From assembly GCA_022701275.1 (NCBI GenBank), contig CP031740.1, positions 3,173,001 through 3,237,000 of the forward strand: a DNA stretch of 64,000 nt, read 5' to 3'. Below are positions 17,498 to 25,209 of this stretch, one piece after another. This DNA is from Microcoleus vaginatus PCC 9802. GTDB lineage: Bacteria; Cyanobacteriota; Cyanobacteriia; Cyanobacteriales; Microcoleaceae. A program made the position numbers and the translations under genes. The notes beneath the pieces were generated by a model. The model searched no databases and was not told the DNA's origin. It saw only the letters and a list, made by a program, of their open reading frames with translations. The first letter of the stretch is position 1. The number at the start of each line of letters is the position of its first letter.

Positions 17498-18283
17498 ATG
17501 AAATTCCAAATTCCTTTAGCTCCTGGGGCTGTAACCCAATTTTTGCTTCGAGTGGTAGCCTGTCTAGCTGTACTCTCTTTCTTAAGTCAGATGAGTCTGT
17601 ACTACTTGCCGGAATACCCGTTGAGAGAGTACATTGCAAGGATATTTAACGTTGATGCCGAGCGGAACCTTCCCACCCTCTACTCATTTTTGGCATTGCT
17701 GTTTAGTTCTCTCTTGCTGGGTGTGATCGCCTATGCAAAAAATGTGGATAGCGATCGCTACAAAAATCACTGGAAAATTTTATCATTCATATTTCTATAT
17801 TTATCATTAGACGAAGCTGGTCAATTGCACGAAAAGTTTATAAATCCGATGCGAAGCTTGCTAAATGCCTCAGGAGTTTTTTACTTTACTTGGATTGTGC
17901 CGTTCGCTTTTCTGGTAGCACTCTTTCTATTATCCTATAGTAAGTTTGTGTTCCACCTTCCTGTTGCCACAAGAAAATTGTTTGTAGCAGCAGGCGCTCT
18001 TTATGTTGGAGGAGCAATCGGGATGGAAATGATTGGAGCCTACCTATTTACTACAATAGGAATGGAGAATGTATATTACCTGATAGTAGCGACCCTGGAA
18101 GAGTCATTAGAGATGGTGGGAATCGTTGTATTTATCCACGGATTGATTTCATATATCAAGACATATTTAGGCGGCGTAAGTTGGAATATTTACATACCAG
18201 GAAACAACACACAAGCTACCGAATATCAAAATATTGGCTTACCTTCCCTTAGCGGACCAGCCAACACAAATCTATTAAAGTGA
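17498..18283 (+). CDS. six-helix integral membrane protein of unknown function
   Basis: I do not recognise this 261-residue protein with certainty. Six hydrophobic segments are visible (about residues 14-36, 60-82, 95-115, 125-147, 161-184 and 192-218). Polar residues sit in or at the ends of helices: SLDEAGQLHEK after helix 3, GMEMIG in helix 5 and EESLEMVG in helix 6. Such buried Asp, Glu and His residues could bind a metal or carry protons, as in membrane hydrolases, but that is speculation. The C-terminal 40 residues are soluble. It is a single gene, with a likely terminator at 18345-18362. Confidence 0.7.
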   Translation: MKFQIPLAPGAVTQFLLRVVACLAVLSFLSQMSLYYLPEYPLREYIARIFNVDAERNLPTLYSFLALLFSSLLLGVIAYAKNVDSDRYKNHWKILSFIFLYLSLDEAGQLHEKFINPMRSLLNASGVFYFTWIVPFAFLVALFLLSYSKFVFHLPVATRKLFVAAGALYVGGAIGMEMIGAYLFTTIGMENVYYLIVATLEESLEMVGIVVFIHGLISYIKTYLGGVSWNIYIPGNNTQATEYQNIGLPSLSGPANTNLLK

Positions 18284-18344
18284 ATCACTTAAAACCCGGT
18301 TTAATGGACGACGAAAATACTGCATTATGGCTTTTGAGCAGGAT

Positions 18345-18362
18345 AAAAAACCCGGTTTTTTT
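18345..18362 (+). terminator. probable intrinsic terminator
   Basis: AAAAAACCCGGTTTTTTT is a self-complementary A/T-flanked stem ending in a T run, about 60 bases after the membrane protein gene. It also resembles the AAACCCGG interspersed palindrome, so its role is likely but not certain. Confidence 0.5.
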
Positions 18363-18467
18363 GGTAATGATGTGTCCTGGACTGGAGATCCTGCGATCGC
18401 CAGCGGACACAACGACTAATATATAGGCTGCTTGCTGCACGAAAAGACTAATTAGAGGTGGAACAGC

Positions 18468-19229
18468 TTAGTTCACAGATGACATCCTCACCTTTACCAG
18501 AAAATCACTAAGAGCAACCTTTGCATGAGGATTTGACGGCAAATGACTTGTAAAACTTGCATCTTCTAATATATTAATTAGCCGATCGCGCTCTTGCTGA
18601 TAAAATTCAATATCTGTATCTTCCAGCACAGATTTTTCCTCCCCAGCCAGCTTGCGATCGATCAAATCAGGAATATACGACAACTGGAACTTCTCGTTAA
18701 GTTTTACCAAATTCGCCTCAACTTCCCCCGTTTGCATCAAGTGAATCCCAGCCAGCAACACCCGGTAAACATACAGCAGCGGCTTAACCCGACGCGGGCG
18801 TTCTTTCTCAAACAATTTCCATTGAGTTTGAGCAAAACCGAGATAGTGGTGGCTGTGGTGCTTGGTAATGCAGTGAGAGGCAATAGCCTTTAATTCCTCG
18901 TGTTCCTTTGTACTGTAAACTATCAGCGGCGAATACAGTTGTTCCAAGACGTAGCCGTTGCGCTTCAACAGCAACTCAAAAAATTTCTTGATGTCGTGAG
19001 TTACTAAATCGAGTTGCATTCCCTCCCGAACTTCAGAAACTTCGATCGTTTCTTCTCCAGCAATCAGCCCAATTACTTTGGGTAGCGGCAAAATGTGTAC
19101 TCCCCGCAAGTCGAAGTCAGAATCTGCGGAAGGAAAGCCGTATAAGTGCGAACCGCTGACAGTCGCAAACAACAGCGGATAAGGTTGAACGGAGATAATT
19201 TGGGCGAGATTCGAGATGTATTCTGTCAT
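18468..19229 (-). CDS. COG3541-type predicted nucleotidyltransferase
   Basis: This is a 253-residue protein. The nucleotidyltransferase signature is near the N-terminus: VSGSHLYGFPSADSDFDLRG, that is GS followed by the DxD pair (SDFD), as in DNA polymerase beta-like enzymes. The rest (LDLVTHDIKKFFELLLKRN, VLEQLYSPL, HHYLGFAQ) matches the predicted nucleotidyltransferases of the RlaP/PF10127 type. The substrate is unknown; relatives have been linked to RNA repair contexts. It lies 45 bases downstream of a second gene of the same family on the same strand, so the two probably form an operon. Confidence 0.85.
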   Translation of the reverse strand: MTEYISNLAQIISVQPYPLLFATVSGSHLYGFPSADSDFDLRGVHILPLPKVIGLIAGEETIEVSEVREGMQLDLVTHDIKKFFELLLKRNGYVLEQLYSPLIVYSTKEHEELKAIASHCITKHHSHHYLGFAQTQWKLFEKERPRRVKPLLYVYRVLLAGIHLMQTGEVEANLVKLNEKFQLSYIPDLIDRKLAGEEKSVLEDTDIEFYQQERDRLINILEDASFTSHLPSNPHAKVALSDFLVKVRMSSVN

Positions 19230-19274
19230 TTATTCCAGTCCATGCAGGCGGGCTTTGTTTCACAAGAAGCGATT

Positions 19275-20225
19275 TCAAGATCCGATTTCGATCGCACCTC
19301 TGCGAGATTTAATCAAAAACAGATTCGCTTTCTCGTAATTAGGACGTTCTGGCAATTTAGTGGCAGCAAAAGCGCGATCGAACTCACCGTGTAAACTCAA
19401 CCGCCACTGATTCACCTCTTCCCAGGATATTTCTTGGTTGCGGATCGATAAAAGTTGCGATCGATAATCCTGCACCCGAACAGGCACAAACCCCTCCTTG
19501 AGCACCGTAATTCCTGACAGCAGCAAGCGAATTAAGTGCATCGCGTGCTTCCAACGAATTTCCCCGGTATTGCGGAGGTCTTGCTCCATTTTTTTAAATT
19601 GAGACAAAACGTAGCTATTGTAAGTTTGGTAAACCAATTGAGAAAGAAATATTTCCCTAATTTCCAGCAATTCTTGTGCGACAGGAGAAACCGTTTCTAC
19701 TAAAGGCGTGTACAAACATTCTAGCACATTTGGATTAGCTTTTAGTGCCAAAACTAGAAACTTTTGCAGTTCCCAATAGCATTCCTGATTTTCCTTGTTT
19801 TCCAATTGTTCTGGAATGCCGTAAAGCGACCAATGAAGTATTGCCGGCGGCAGGTAAATCCCGCGTCTGTCTGTATCGGATTGCTCGTTATCAAGACCAT
19901 AAGCTCTCGAACCAAGAATGCAGCGGTAAATTACAGAATCATAGAGGTTGTATTCTGCAAGAAAATCTCCTCCTGACTGCAATCCTTCGCTCTGAAACTG
20001 CTTGCGGATGCTGAGTTCGTGCCGCCGCAGACTAACTTCTGTTCCGTCTGGGAGTTTGACTAAATATGCGTGAGAATTGTCTGTAGGCGATTGAAGGATG
20101 ACACCTACTAATCCCGGTTTCCAAGATTGGTCACGGGCGGGGTTTTTAACCTCAATTCTGGTGACAATTTGGGTTCCTGTGGGTAGGATTAAGTTGAAAT
20201 TTTGAGGAATATTGGCATTTGCCAT
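19275..20225 (-). CDS. COG3541-type predicted nucleotidyltransferase (second copy)
   Basis: The protein has 316 residues from the ATG at 20225, which has a strong AGGAGG ribosome site seven bases upstream; a longer frame to 20291 lacks one. Residues 1-90 form a small beta-rich domain (TGTQIVTRIEV, GLVGVILQSP, YLVKLPDGTEVSLRRHEL). The nucleotidyltransferase motif GSRAYGLDNEQSDTDRRGI follows, then LKANPNVLECLYTPL and KHAMHLIRLLLSG, as in its neighbour. The N-terminal extension is not present in the partner gene, so the two are divergent paralogues and not a recent duplicate. The pair may act on the same substrate. Confidence 0.85.
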   Translation of the reverse strand: MANANIPQNFNLILPTGTQIVTRIEVKNPARDQSWKPGLVGVILQSPTDNSHAYLVKLPDGTEVSLRRHELSIRKQFQSEGLQSGGDFLAEYNLYDSVIYRCILGSRAYGLDNEQSDTDRRGIYLPPAILHWSLYGIPEQLENKENQECYWELQKFLVLALKANPNVLECLYTPLVETVSPVAQELLEIREIFLSQLVYQTYNSYVLSQFKKMEQDLRNTGEIRWKHAMHLIRLLLSGITVLKEGFVPVRVQDYRSQLLSIRNQEISWEEVNQWRLSLHGEFDRAFAATKLPERPNYEKANLFLIKSRRGAIEIGS

Positions 20226-20334
20226 GAGGAAACCTCCTGCGGGGGCACGAGCTACAATGTTAGTGTAGCATATGTGTAGTATAGAAGGCAAGTTTTGGGC
20301 GATCGCGGATTTGGCCTTGTTGAACAGTGTCTAA

Positions 20335-20631
20335 TTCACGATCAAAGAGGAATACCGCCAGCGCTTTGAGGGGGAGGTGTTGGAGATTGTGGAGACTCAC
20401 CCGACAATTGCCACGATTAGCAACGGGCAAGCGGTGACGGACTTGCAATTGGTGACGTTAGAGGCTACACTGAGGCAAGAGTTGCGTAGAAAAAACGTGC
20501 ATTTGTCGGAGTCGAATATTCGCAAGGCGTTTAATTTGAAGGTAATTGGAATCAATACGGTATACTACTTTTGTTCTACAAAGCGCCCAACATTGGAAAC
20601 GTCTACCAACTCTCCCGGCTCTCACTCTTAA
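20335..20631 (+). pseudogene. remnant of type I restriction enzyme HsdR (C-terminal piece)
   Basis: Translation from about 20335 gives a stretch (IKEEYRQRFEGEVLEIVE, AVTDLQLVTLEATLRQEL, LSESNIRKAFNLKV) that I recognise as similar to the C-terminal part of HsdR-type restriction subunits. There is an in-frame stop just upstream (20332), no helicase part is present, and the homology ends abruptly after NLKV. It is therefore a broken fragment. No hsdM or hsdS is visible in the window. The assignment rests on remembered similarity and should be checked. Confidence 0.5.
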
Positions 20632-20658
20632 AGTATAGAAGAACACAGAGGCTGATAG

Positions 20659-21501
20659 ATGGATGAAATTGATTGGTTATACCCCTTTGGATGTCTCCCC
20701 CCAAGCAATGAAAATGAGTGGTTGAATCTTAAAGACTTTGTAGATATTTATAACTCCATTCATACTACACACTACATCCTAGAATCCTTTCCTGAAAACG
20801 ATAATCGTACAACTCCCGAACCGGAGATTCTACTTCGTGATGGCGATGCACGGATGGTAATTGAGCGTAAGGCGTTCTCATGGACTTCAGACCATATCAG
20901 ACATCACCAACTTTGGCATGAGTTTACCAAGACATTTACAAATAAAGTAAGAAGCACTTTTTTCGACGATGTTTATGTGCTTGAGATTAATAATGTAGAT
21001 ATGCCAAAAAATAAGAGAGAAGTGATTAGGTTGGCAAATGAAATAGCAAGCTCAGTTATTGAGCATGAAGCATGGATTAAGAATTCAGAAGGAATTGCCA
21101 CGGATGAATCACCGTTATGGAGCTTCTTCAGAATACCAGAGATAGACCGAGAGGATGCCCCTATTGAGTCGGGTATTTGTTGTAGTCTGAAAAACCCATT
21201 TAACTATAGCCAACAAGAAATAAGAGATTTATCCCCACAAATAAAATCGGAAGTAGCTGAACTCATTAAACGTGCGGCTCCTAAGTTTGATAAATATCGC
21301 GATTGTATCAAGATTTTAATTTTGGAGTTACACACGAACGTCTTAACTTTTTCAATTAAAAGTTTAACTCAGATTATACAAACTATCGAGGTACCTGAAA
21401 GTATCGATCAAATCTGGATTGGAGGACAAGTTGAACTGAACAGTGGGGAATCAGTATTAGATTATGAGTTAGCCGTAAACAAGCGGAAGTTCGCGATTTA
21501 G
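20659..21501 (+). CDS. unknown protein with a PD-(D/E)XK-like signature
   Basis: I do not recognise this 280-residue protein. Residues near 53-73 read PEPEILLRDGDARMVIERK. The spacing of the acidic residue and the hydrophobic strand ending in E-x-K matches the catalytic pattern of PD-(D/E)XK nucleases. The downstream segment (SDHIRHHQLWHEFTKTFTNK) is helical and rich in His. No signal peptide or membrane segment is seen. It starts 28 bases after the HsdR remnant on the same strand and ends about 94 bases before tRNA-Val. Its codon use looks more AT-rich than that of its neighbours, which suggests transfer. Nuclease function is an inference. Confidence 0.6.
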   Translation: MDEIDWLYPFGCLPPSNENEWLNLKDFVDIYNSIHTTHYILESFPENDNRTTPEPEILLRDGDARMVIERKAFSWTSDHIRHHQLWHEFTKTFTNKVRSTFFDDVYVLEINNVDMPKNKREVIRLANEIASSVIEHEAWIKNSEGIATDESPLWSFFRIPEIDREDAPIESGICCSLKNPFNYSQQEIRDLSPQIKSEVAELIKRAAPKFDKYRDCIKILILELHTNVLTFSIKSLTQIIQTIEVPESIDQIWIGGQVELNSGESVLDYELAVNKRKFAI

Positions 21502-21594
21502 CCGAATTTTTGCAGTAAAGACAACAACAAAAGCAAGTAAGCTAAAAAAGCTATTACCGATGACAAATAACTTGTCACTTATCATAAAAATTAA

Positions 21595-21666
<72 letters not shown>

Positions 21667-21791
21667 GCAGATAACTAAGATACCATACCAAGTCCAAATT
21701 GGCAACTAAATTTTTCCTAAAAAATCAGCAGCTTGTTTCCGAGTTAAACTCGACACAATGCCAAGAATACAGGCATTTGTCGAGTCTGGCA

Positions 21792-22004
21792 TCAGTTAAC
21801 CTGCCACCAACCCGCCGCTGGGCCGACAAATCGCACTACAATCCACCAAGCCACCAAAAGGCTAATCCCGATCCAGCTTCCGCGACTTGTCCACTTGACA
21901 AAATCTTGGCTTTGGGTTTTCGTGATTGGCAGCCAGGAAACGATGCGTTCTTCTTTACCGTATTCGTCGCCGATCGCCTCTTTGCGACGCTTAGATTCAC
22001 CCAT
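21792..22004 (-). CDS. DUF2839 family small membrane protein
   Basis: This 70-residue protein starts with a charged segment (MGESKRRKEAIGDEYGKEE), followed by WLPITKTQ and one transmembrane helix (SWIGISLLVAWWIVVRFVG), and ends with GWWQVN. This matches the short cyanobacterial/plastid DUF2839 family from memory. The function is unknown. It is on the same strand as the tRNA, 125 bases upstream of it. The plus-strand frame over the same bases is a shadow. Confidence 0.85.
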   Translation of the reverse strand: MGESKRRKEAIGDEYGKEERIVSWLPITKTQSQDFVKWTSRGSWIGISLLVAWWIVVRFVGPAAGWWQVN

Positions 22005-22069
22005 AATCTTTGTCTACTAAATTAGATTTCAACTGGATACCTAACCAAATTATACGCCAACAGGTGATC

Positions 22070-23578
22070 TCAAGCCTGCGTCAGCCAAGTCGTATCCAAA
22101 TAATCAATCCTCGCAAAAGGACTCAAAGCCGCTAAAACCTGCTGTCCATAACTGCGGTGAATCACCCTGCTGTCGAAAATCGCCACCACCCCTTGACGTT
22201 CTCGCACCGGCGCGATCGCCCGTTGCAACTCATTCAGCGCCGCCGGCAGTAAATACAACCGAAACCAATCCTTGCGCCGTTCCTTATAATAAGCCACACG
22301 CGCCGTCACCAAAGGATTCTCCAAAGAAGGTAGCGGCAAAGTTGCGATCGCCAGCAAATGAGGCGCGCTCAATTCCCCCTGATGTTCCCGCCAAAACTCC
22401 CACCCCGTCACCAAAATCGCATTCTCGCCCACATCTGTTTTTTCTACCTGCACCCGAGAACCGAACTCAGAAGCCAAAATCGCCGCCAGCCGAGCCTTCA
22501 GCGGTACATCACCAACAATCAGCACAGTTAAACCCGCCACCGACGCGCTCATCAACAGCAAAGTCCGAATTTCTTCCATTAAAACACCCTGAAATTCCGG
22601 CGTATTTGGCAGCGGCAGCCAGTTGGGAATGTACAGTTGAATTAATTCACTTTGTCGATCGGGCGAAAACTTAACGCTCGTCAATTCTGGAAGTCCCAGC
22701 ATTTCCCGGAAAATCGGAGCCTTCGGTTCCACATCCACCGCCCCACCAATCAACACCACGGGCTGATCGTCCCAAATTTTGCCCAAAACCTCCCCCACCT
22801 GCACCGGCGCGCAGTAAAGAGAAAATGACCCAGCCTCCCGATGAATTTGCGCCCACCGCAGTTTTCCGTTTGTTTCCCACCGCTGCCAAAAATTTCTCCA
22901 AGCAGCCGGAATTAGGGGGTTTGGCTCGATTTTTTCAAACAGCCCCTGCAAAATATTTTGCTCTGCCGTTTCCAGCAAATAGCACTCCTCTGGTTTCGCC
23001 GGATGCTGAAAGAATGCCCGCGTTAGCATTACCCGCCCTTGGAGGATTGCATCGGCTTCCAAAGGCTGAGATTGCATTAAATCATTCCAATCAGCCGGTT
23101 GCAAACCCGCCGTCAATTGCTGGCGCGTCCAAACTTCCAAGTCATCCACACCGTCGATAATTGTCGGAATATTCCTGTGCAGTTGCGAATTCCCCGCCAA
23201 GCGAGCCGCCAGCCAAGACTCGGGATCTGCTAGCATCAATCCTCGCCCCGTGGCACGATCCGAATAAGTCTCGATTGACCCCTCTGTTTGCAGCCACTCT
23301 TGCAAACGCGGAATTTCCACGGCTCTCAAATGCTCAATCAGCGGTGTCGGCGCCACTAAAATCACAGGCTCCGGCCACATCAATATCGGCATCAAATAGC
23401 TAACTCGATACCGCTGTCGGTAAGCTCCAGCGGGAAGCCCTGTTTGGATCAGAGCGCTGCGCCCCAAGCGCAAAGCGCGCGCCACGAGCCGCGCCATGGT
23501 TAAATGGTGGGGCCAGTGCGGCTCGGAGTTCGATCGCAGGAAGCGGAGCAATGAGTTGTGGACTTCTACCTCAATCAA
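22070..23578 (-). CDS. DinG/Rad3-like helicase homologue with degenerate ATP site
   Basis: This 502-residue protein has the layout of cyanobacterial DinG-related helicase-like proteins. The position of the Walker A loop reads IQTGLPAGAYRQRY, without GKS/T. The DEAH position reads IIDGVDDLEVW. The C-terminal half keeps helicase_C_2-like blocks (LLLMSASVAGLTVLIVG, ILVTGWEFWREHQG, LAIATLPLPSLENPL and RQGVVAIFDSRV). No FeS cysteine cluster of the XPD type is visible. It is therefore likely ATPase-dead or strongly divergent. It is followed on the same strand by DUF2839 and sits downstream of the pentapeptide cluster. Its role is unknown. Confidence 0.7.
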   Translation of the reverse strand: MIEVEVHNSLLRFLRSNSEPHWPHHLTMARLVARALRLGRSALIQTGLPAGAYRQRYRVSYLMPILMWPEPVILVAPTPLIEHLRAVEIPRLQEWLQTEGSIETYSDRATGRGLMLADPESWLAARLAGNSQLHRNIPTIIDGVDDLEVWTRQQLTAGLQPADWNDLMQSQPLEADAILQGRVMLTRAFFQHPAKPEECYLLETAEQNILQGLFEKIEPNPLIPAAWRNFWQRWETNGKLRWAQIHREAGSFSLYCAPVQVGEVLGKIWDDQPVVLIGGAVDVEPKAPIFREMLGLPELTSVKFSPDRQSELIQLYIPNWLPLPNTPEFQGVLMEEIRTLLLMSASVAGLTVLIVGDVPLKARLAAILASEFGSRVQVEKTDVGENAILVTGWEFWREHQGELSAPHLLAIATLPLPSLENPLVTARVAYYKERRKDWFRLYLLPAALNELQRAIAPVRERQGVVAIFDSRVIHRSYGQQVLAALSPFARIDYLDTTWLTQA

Positions 23579-23600
23579 TCGGTTTTAAAATTGATATTTC

Positions 23601-25130
23601 TCACTCAACATAATCAAAACTGGCCAGAAAATCAACTACTTTTTGACCGAGAGGCAAACTGAATTTACTGTCCTGATGAGTTGCACCTCCCTTCCCAAAA
23701 TTCCCGTGAGAATTCACCATCAAACTCTCCTGTCCCGAACTAATTAAAATAGTTTGGGTAGGTGACTCAAAAAACTTTGTTGGCTGACTAACCCGTGATA
23801 TATTAGAAACCAAATTTATCAACTCATTTAATTTATTTGTAGCTGTACTCAATGCTTTACGCAACTGCACTATTCGTTTCTCATCCAAATTTTGAGTTTC
23901 GATATTTTTGCCGATAACCATAATATTTCTCTGAGTTTGTACAGCATCCTTAAAAGGAAGAATCGCTAAAAAAGCTGCTGGCAATAAATGCTCATCGCTC
24001 TCAAATCTAAAAGTGAGAGTTGTGCGGCGGTAGCCGACTTCAATATTAGGAGGAAAATTCATGGCCCGGTAATGCCGAGCTATTTCGCTGTAAACTGTTG
24101 CTAAAGTGCTGTTTGCTGAATAGTCTAAAAGTGCATCAACCACAATTTGCACTAACCCAGGCGTGTGATTTAAAAATTTTCTCGATTCTGACGGCGAATT
24201 AAATTGTTGAATCTGAGTGCGATCGCCAGCCGGGCTGAGGTCAATCCACTGGCAAGTAATATCCTCTGCAATGATACCACACCGAGGAACCAAATACAGC
24301 TTTGCTCCTGTTAAAGTTGCTCCCCTCAAATCAGCGCCCACCCAATCGGCATTAATCAAATTTGTTTCTGTCAAATCAGCGTGAACGAAACTAGCACTTC
24401 CTAAATTAGTATTTCTTAAATCTGCTCCGTTAAGGTTAGCTCCGCTCAATTTAGCAAAGCTCAGATCCGCGCCGTTGAGGTTAGCTCCCGTCAAATCAGC
24501 CCATTTGAGGTTAGCTCCGCTCAAATTTGCACTGCTGAGATTCACCTGTTGCAAAGAAGCTTGTCTCATATCGGCATTGCTCAAATTGACGCCGCTAAGT
24601 TCTGCTTTCGTCAAATCTGCGCCGTGTAAGTTAGCTTCTTGAAAGTTAGCTGAAGAAGCCGAAGCACCTCTGAGATTTGCACCGGAAAGATTAGCACCGC
24701 ACAGGTTAGCTTCCGTCAGTTTTACCTCTCTTAAATCTGCTTCAGTCAGGTTAGCGCCGCTGAAGTTAGTTTTGCTGAGTTCGCAGCGGACTAATTCGCT
24801 TCTAATCAGGGATGCTCGGATTAATTGAGCTGCACTTAAATCGGCTCTCACTAAGTTTGCTACGTTGATAGTAGCCCCGTTTAAGATTGCCCGCGAGAGG
24901 TTGGTACTGCTGAGTCTAGCCACATTCAGGTTAGCTTCGCTCAAGTTAGCTTCGCTCAAGTTAGCGCCGCTGAGGTTGGTGACAAATAAGCTAGCCCGCC
25001 TTAAAATTGATTGGCTGAGGTTGATGCGGCTGAGATTAGCTTCATTCAGGTTGATTCCTGTGAAATCTCTGTCACCTTCTGTGTATCTCTTGACGAGTGC
25101 AAATCGTTTGAGCAGTTCTTCAGCTTCCAT
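23601..25130 (-). CDS. pentapeptide-repeat protein (copy 3 of a tandem trio)
   Basis: This is a 509-residue protein. After a short helix (residues 1-22 with YTEGDRDFTGI), residues of about 25-285 are A(D/N)Lxx pentapeptide repeats (ANLSGANLSEA, ADLTGANLNGADLSFA), which fold as a right-handed quadrilateral beta-helix. A conserved C-terminal domain of about 220 residues follows (VQIVVDALLDYS, NIEVGYRRTTLTFRF, AILPFKDAVQTQRN, FFESPTQTILISSG). It shares this architecture with the two genes upstream on the same strand, 79 and about 45 bases apart, so this is a tandem family. No membrane segment is seen. The function of the C-terminal domain is not known. Confidence 0.85.
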   Translation of the reverse strand: MEAEELLKRFALVKRYTEGDRDFTGINLNEANLSRINLSQSILRRASLFVTNLSGANLSEANLSEANLNVARLSSTNLSRAILNGATINVANLVRADLSAAQLIRASLIRSELVRCELSKTNFSGANLTEADLREVKLTEANLCGANLSGANLRGASASSANFQEANLHGADLTKAELSGVNLSNADMRQASLQQVNLSSANLSGANLKWADLTGANLNGADLSFAKLSGANLNGADLRNTNLGSASFVHADLTETNLINADWVGADLRGATLTGAKLYLVPRCGIIAEDITCQWIDLSPAGDRTQIQQFNSPSESRKFLNHTPGLVQIVVDALLDYSANSTLATVYSEIARHYRAMNFPPNIEVGYRRTTLTFRFESDEHLLPAAFLAILPFKDAVQTQRNIMVIGKNIETQNLDEKRIVQLRKALSTATNKLNELINLVSNISRVSQPTKFFESPTQTILISSGQESLMVNSHGNFGKGGATHQDSKFSLPLGQKVVDFLASFDYVE

Positions 25131-25209
25131 TTTTTTTCTTTAATGAAATGGCAATTGGCTAACTTTTATATGGCATGAATAGAAATGATATCAAATTAAT
25201 TTATAGTAT

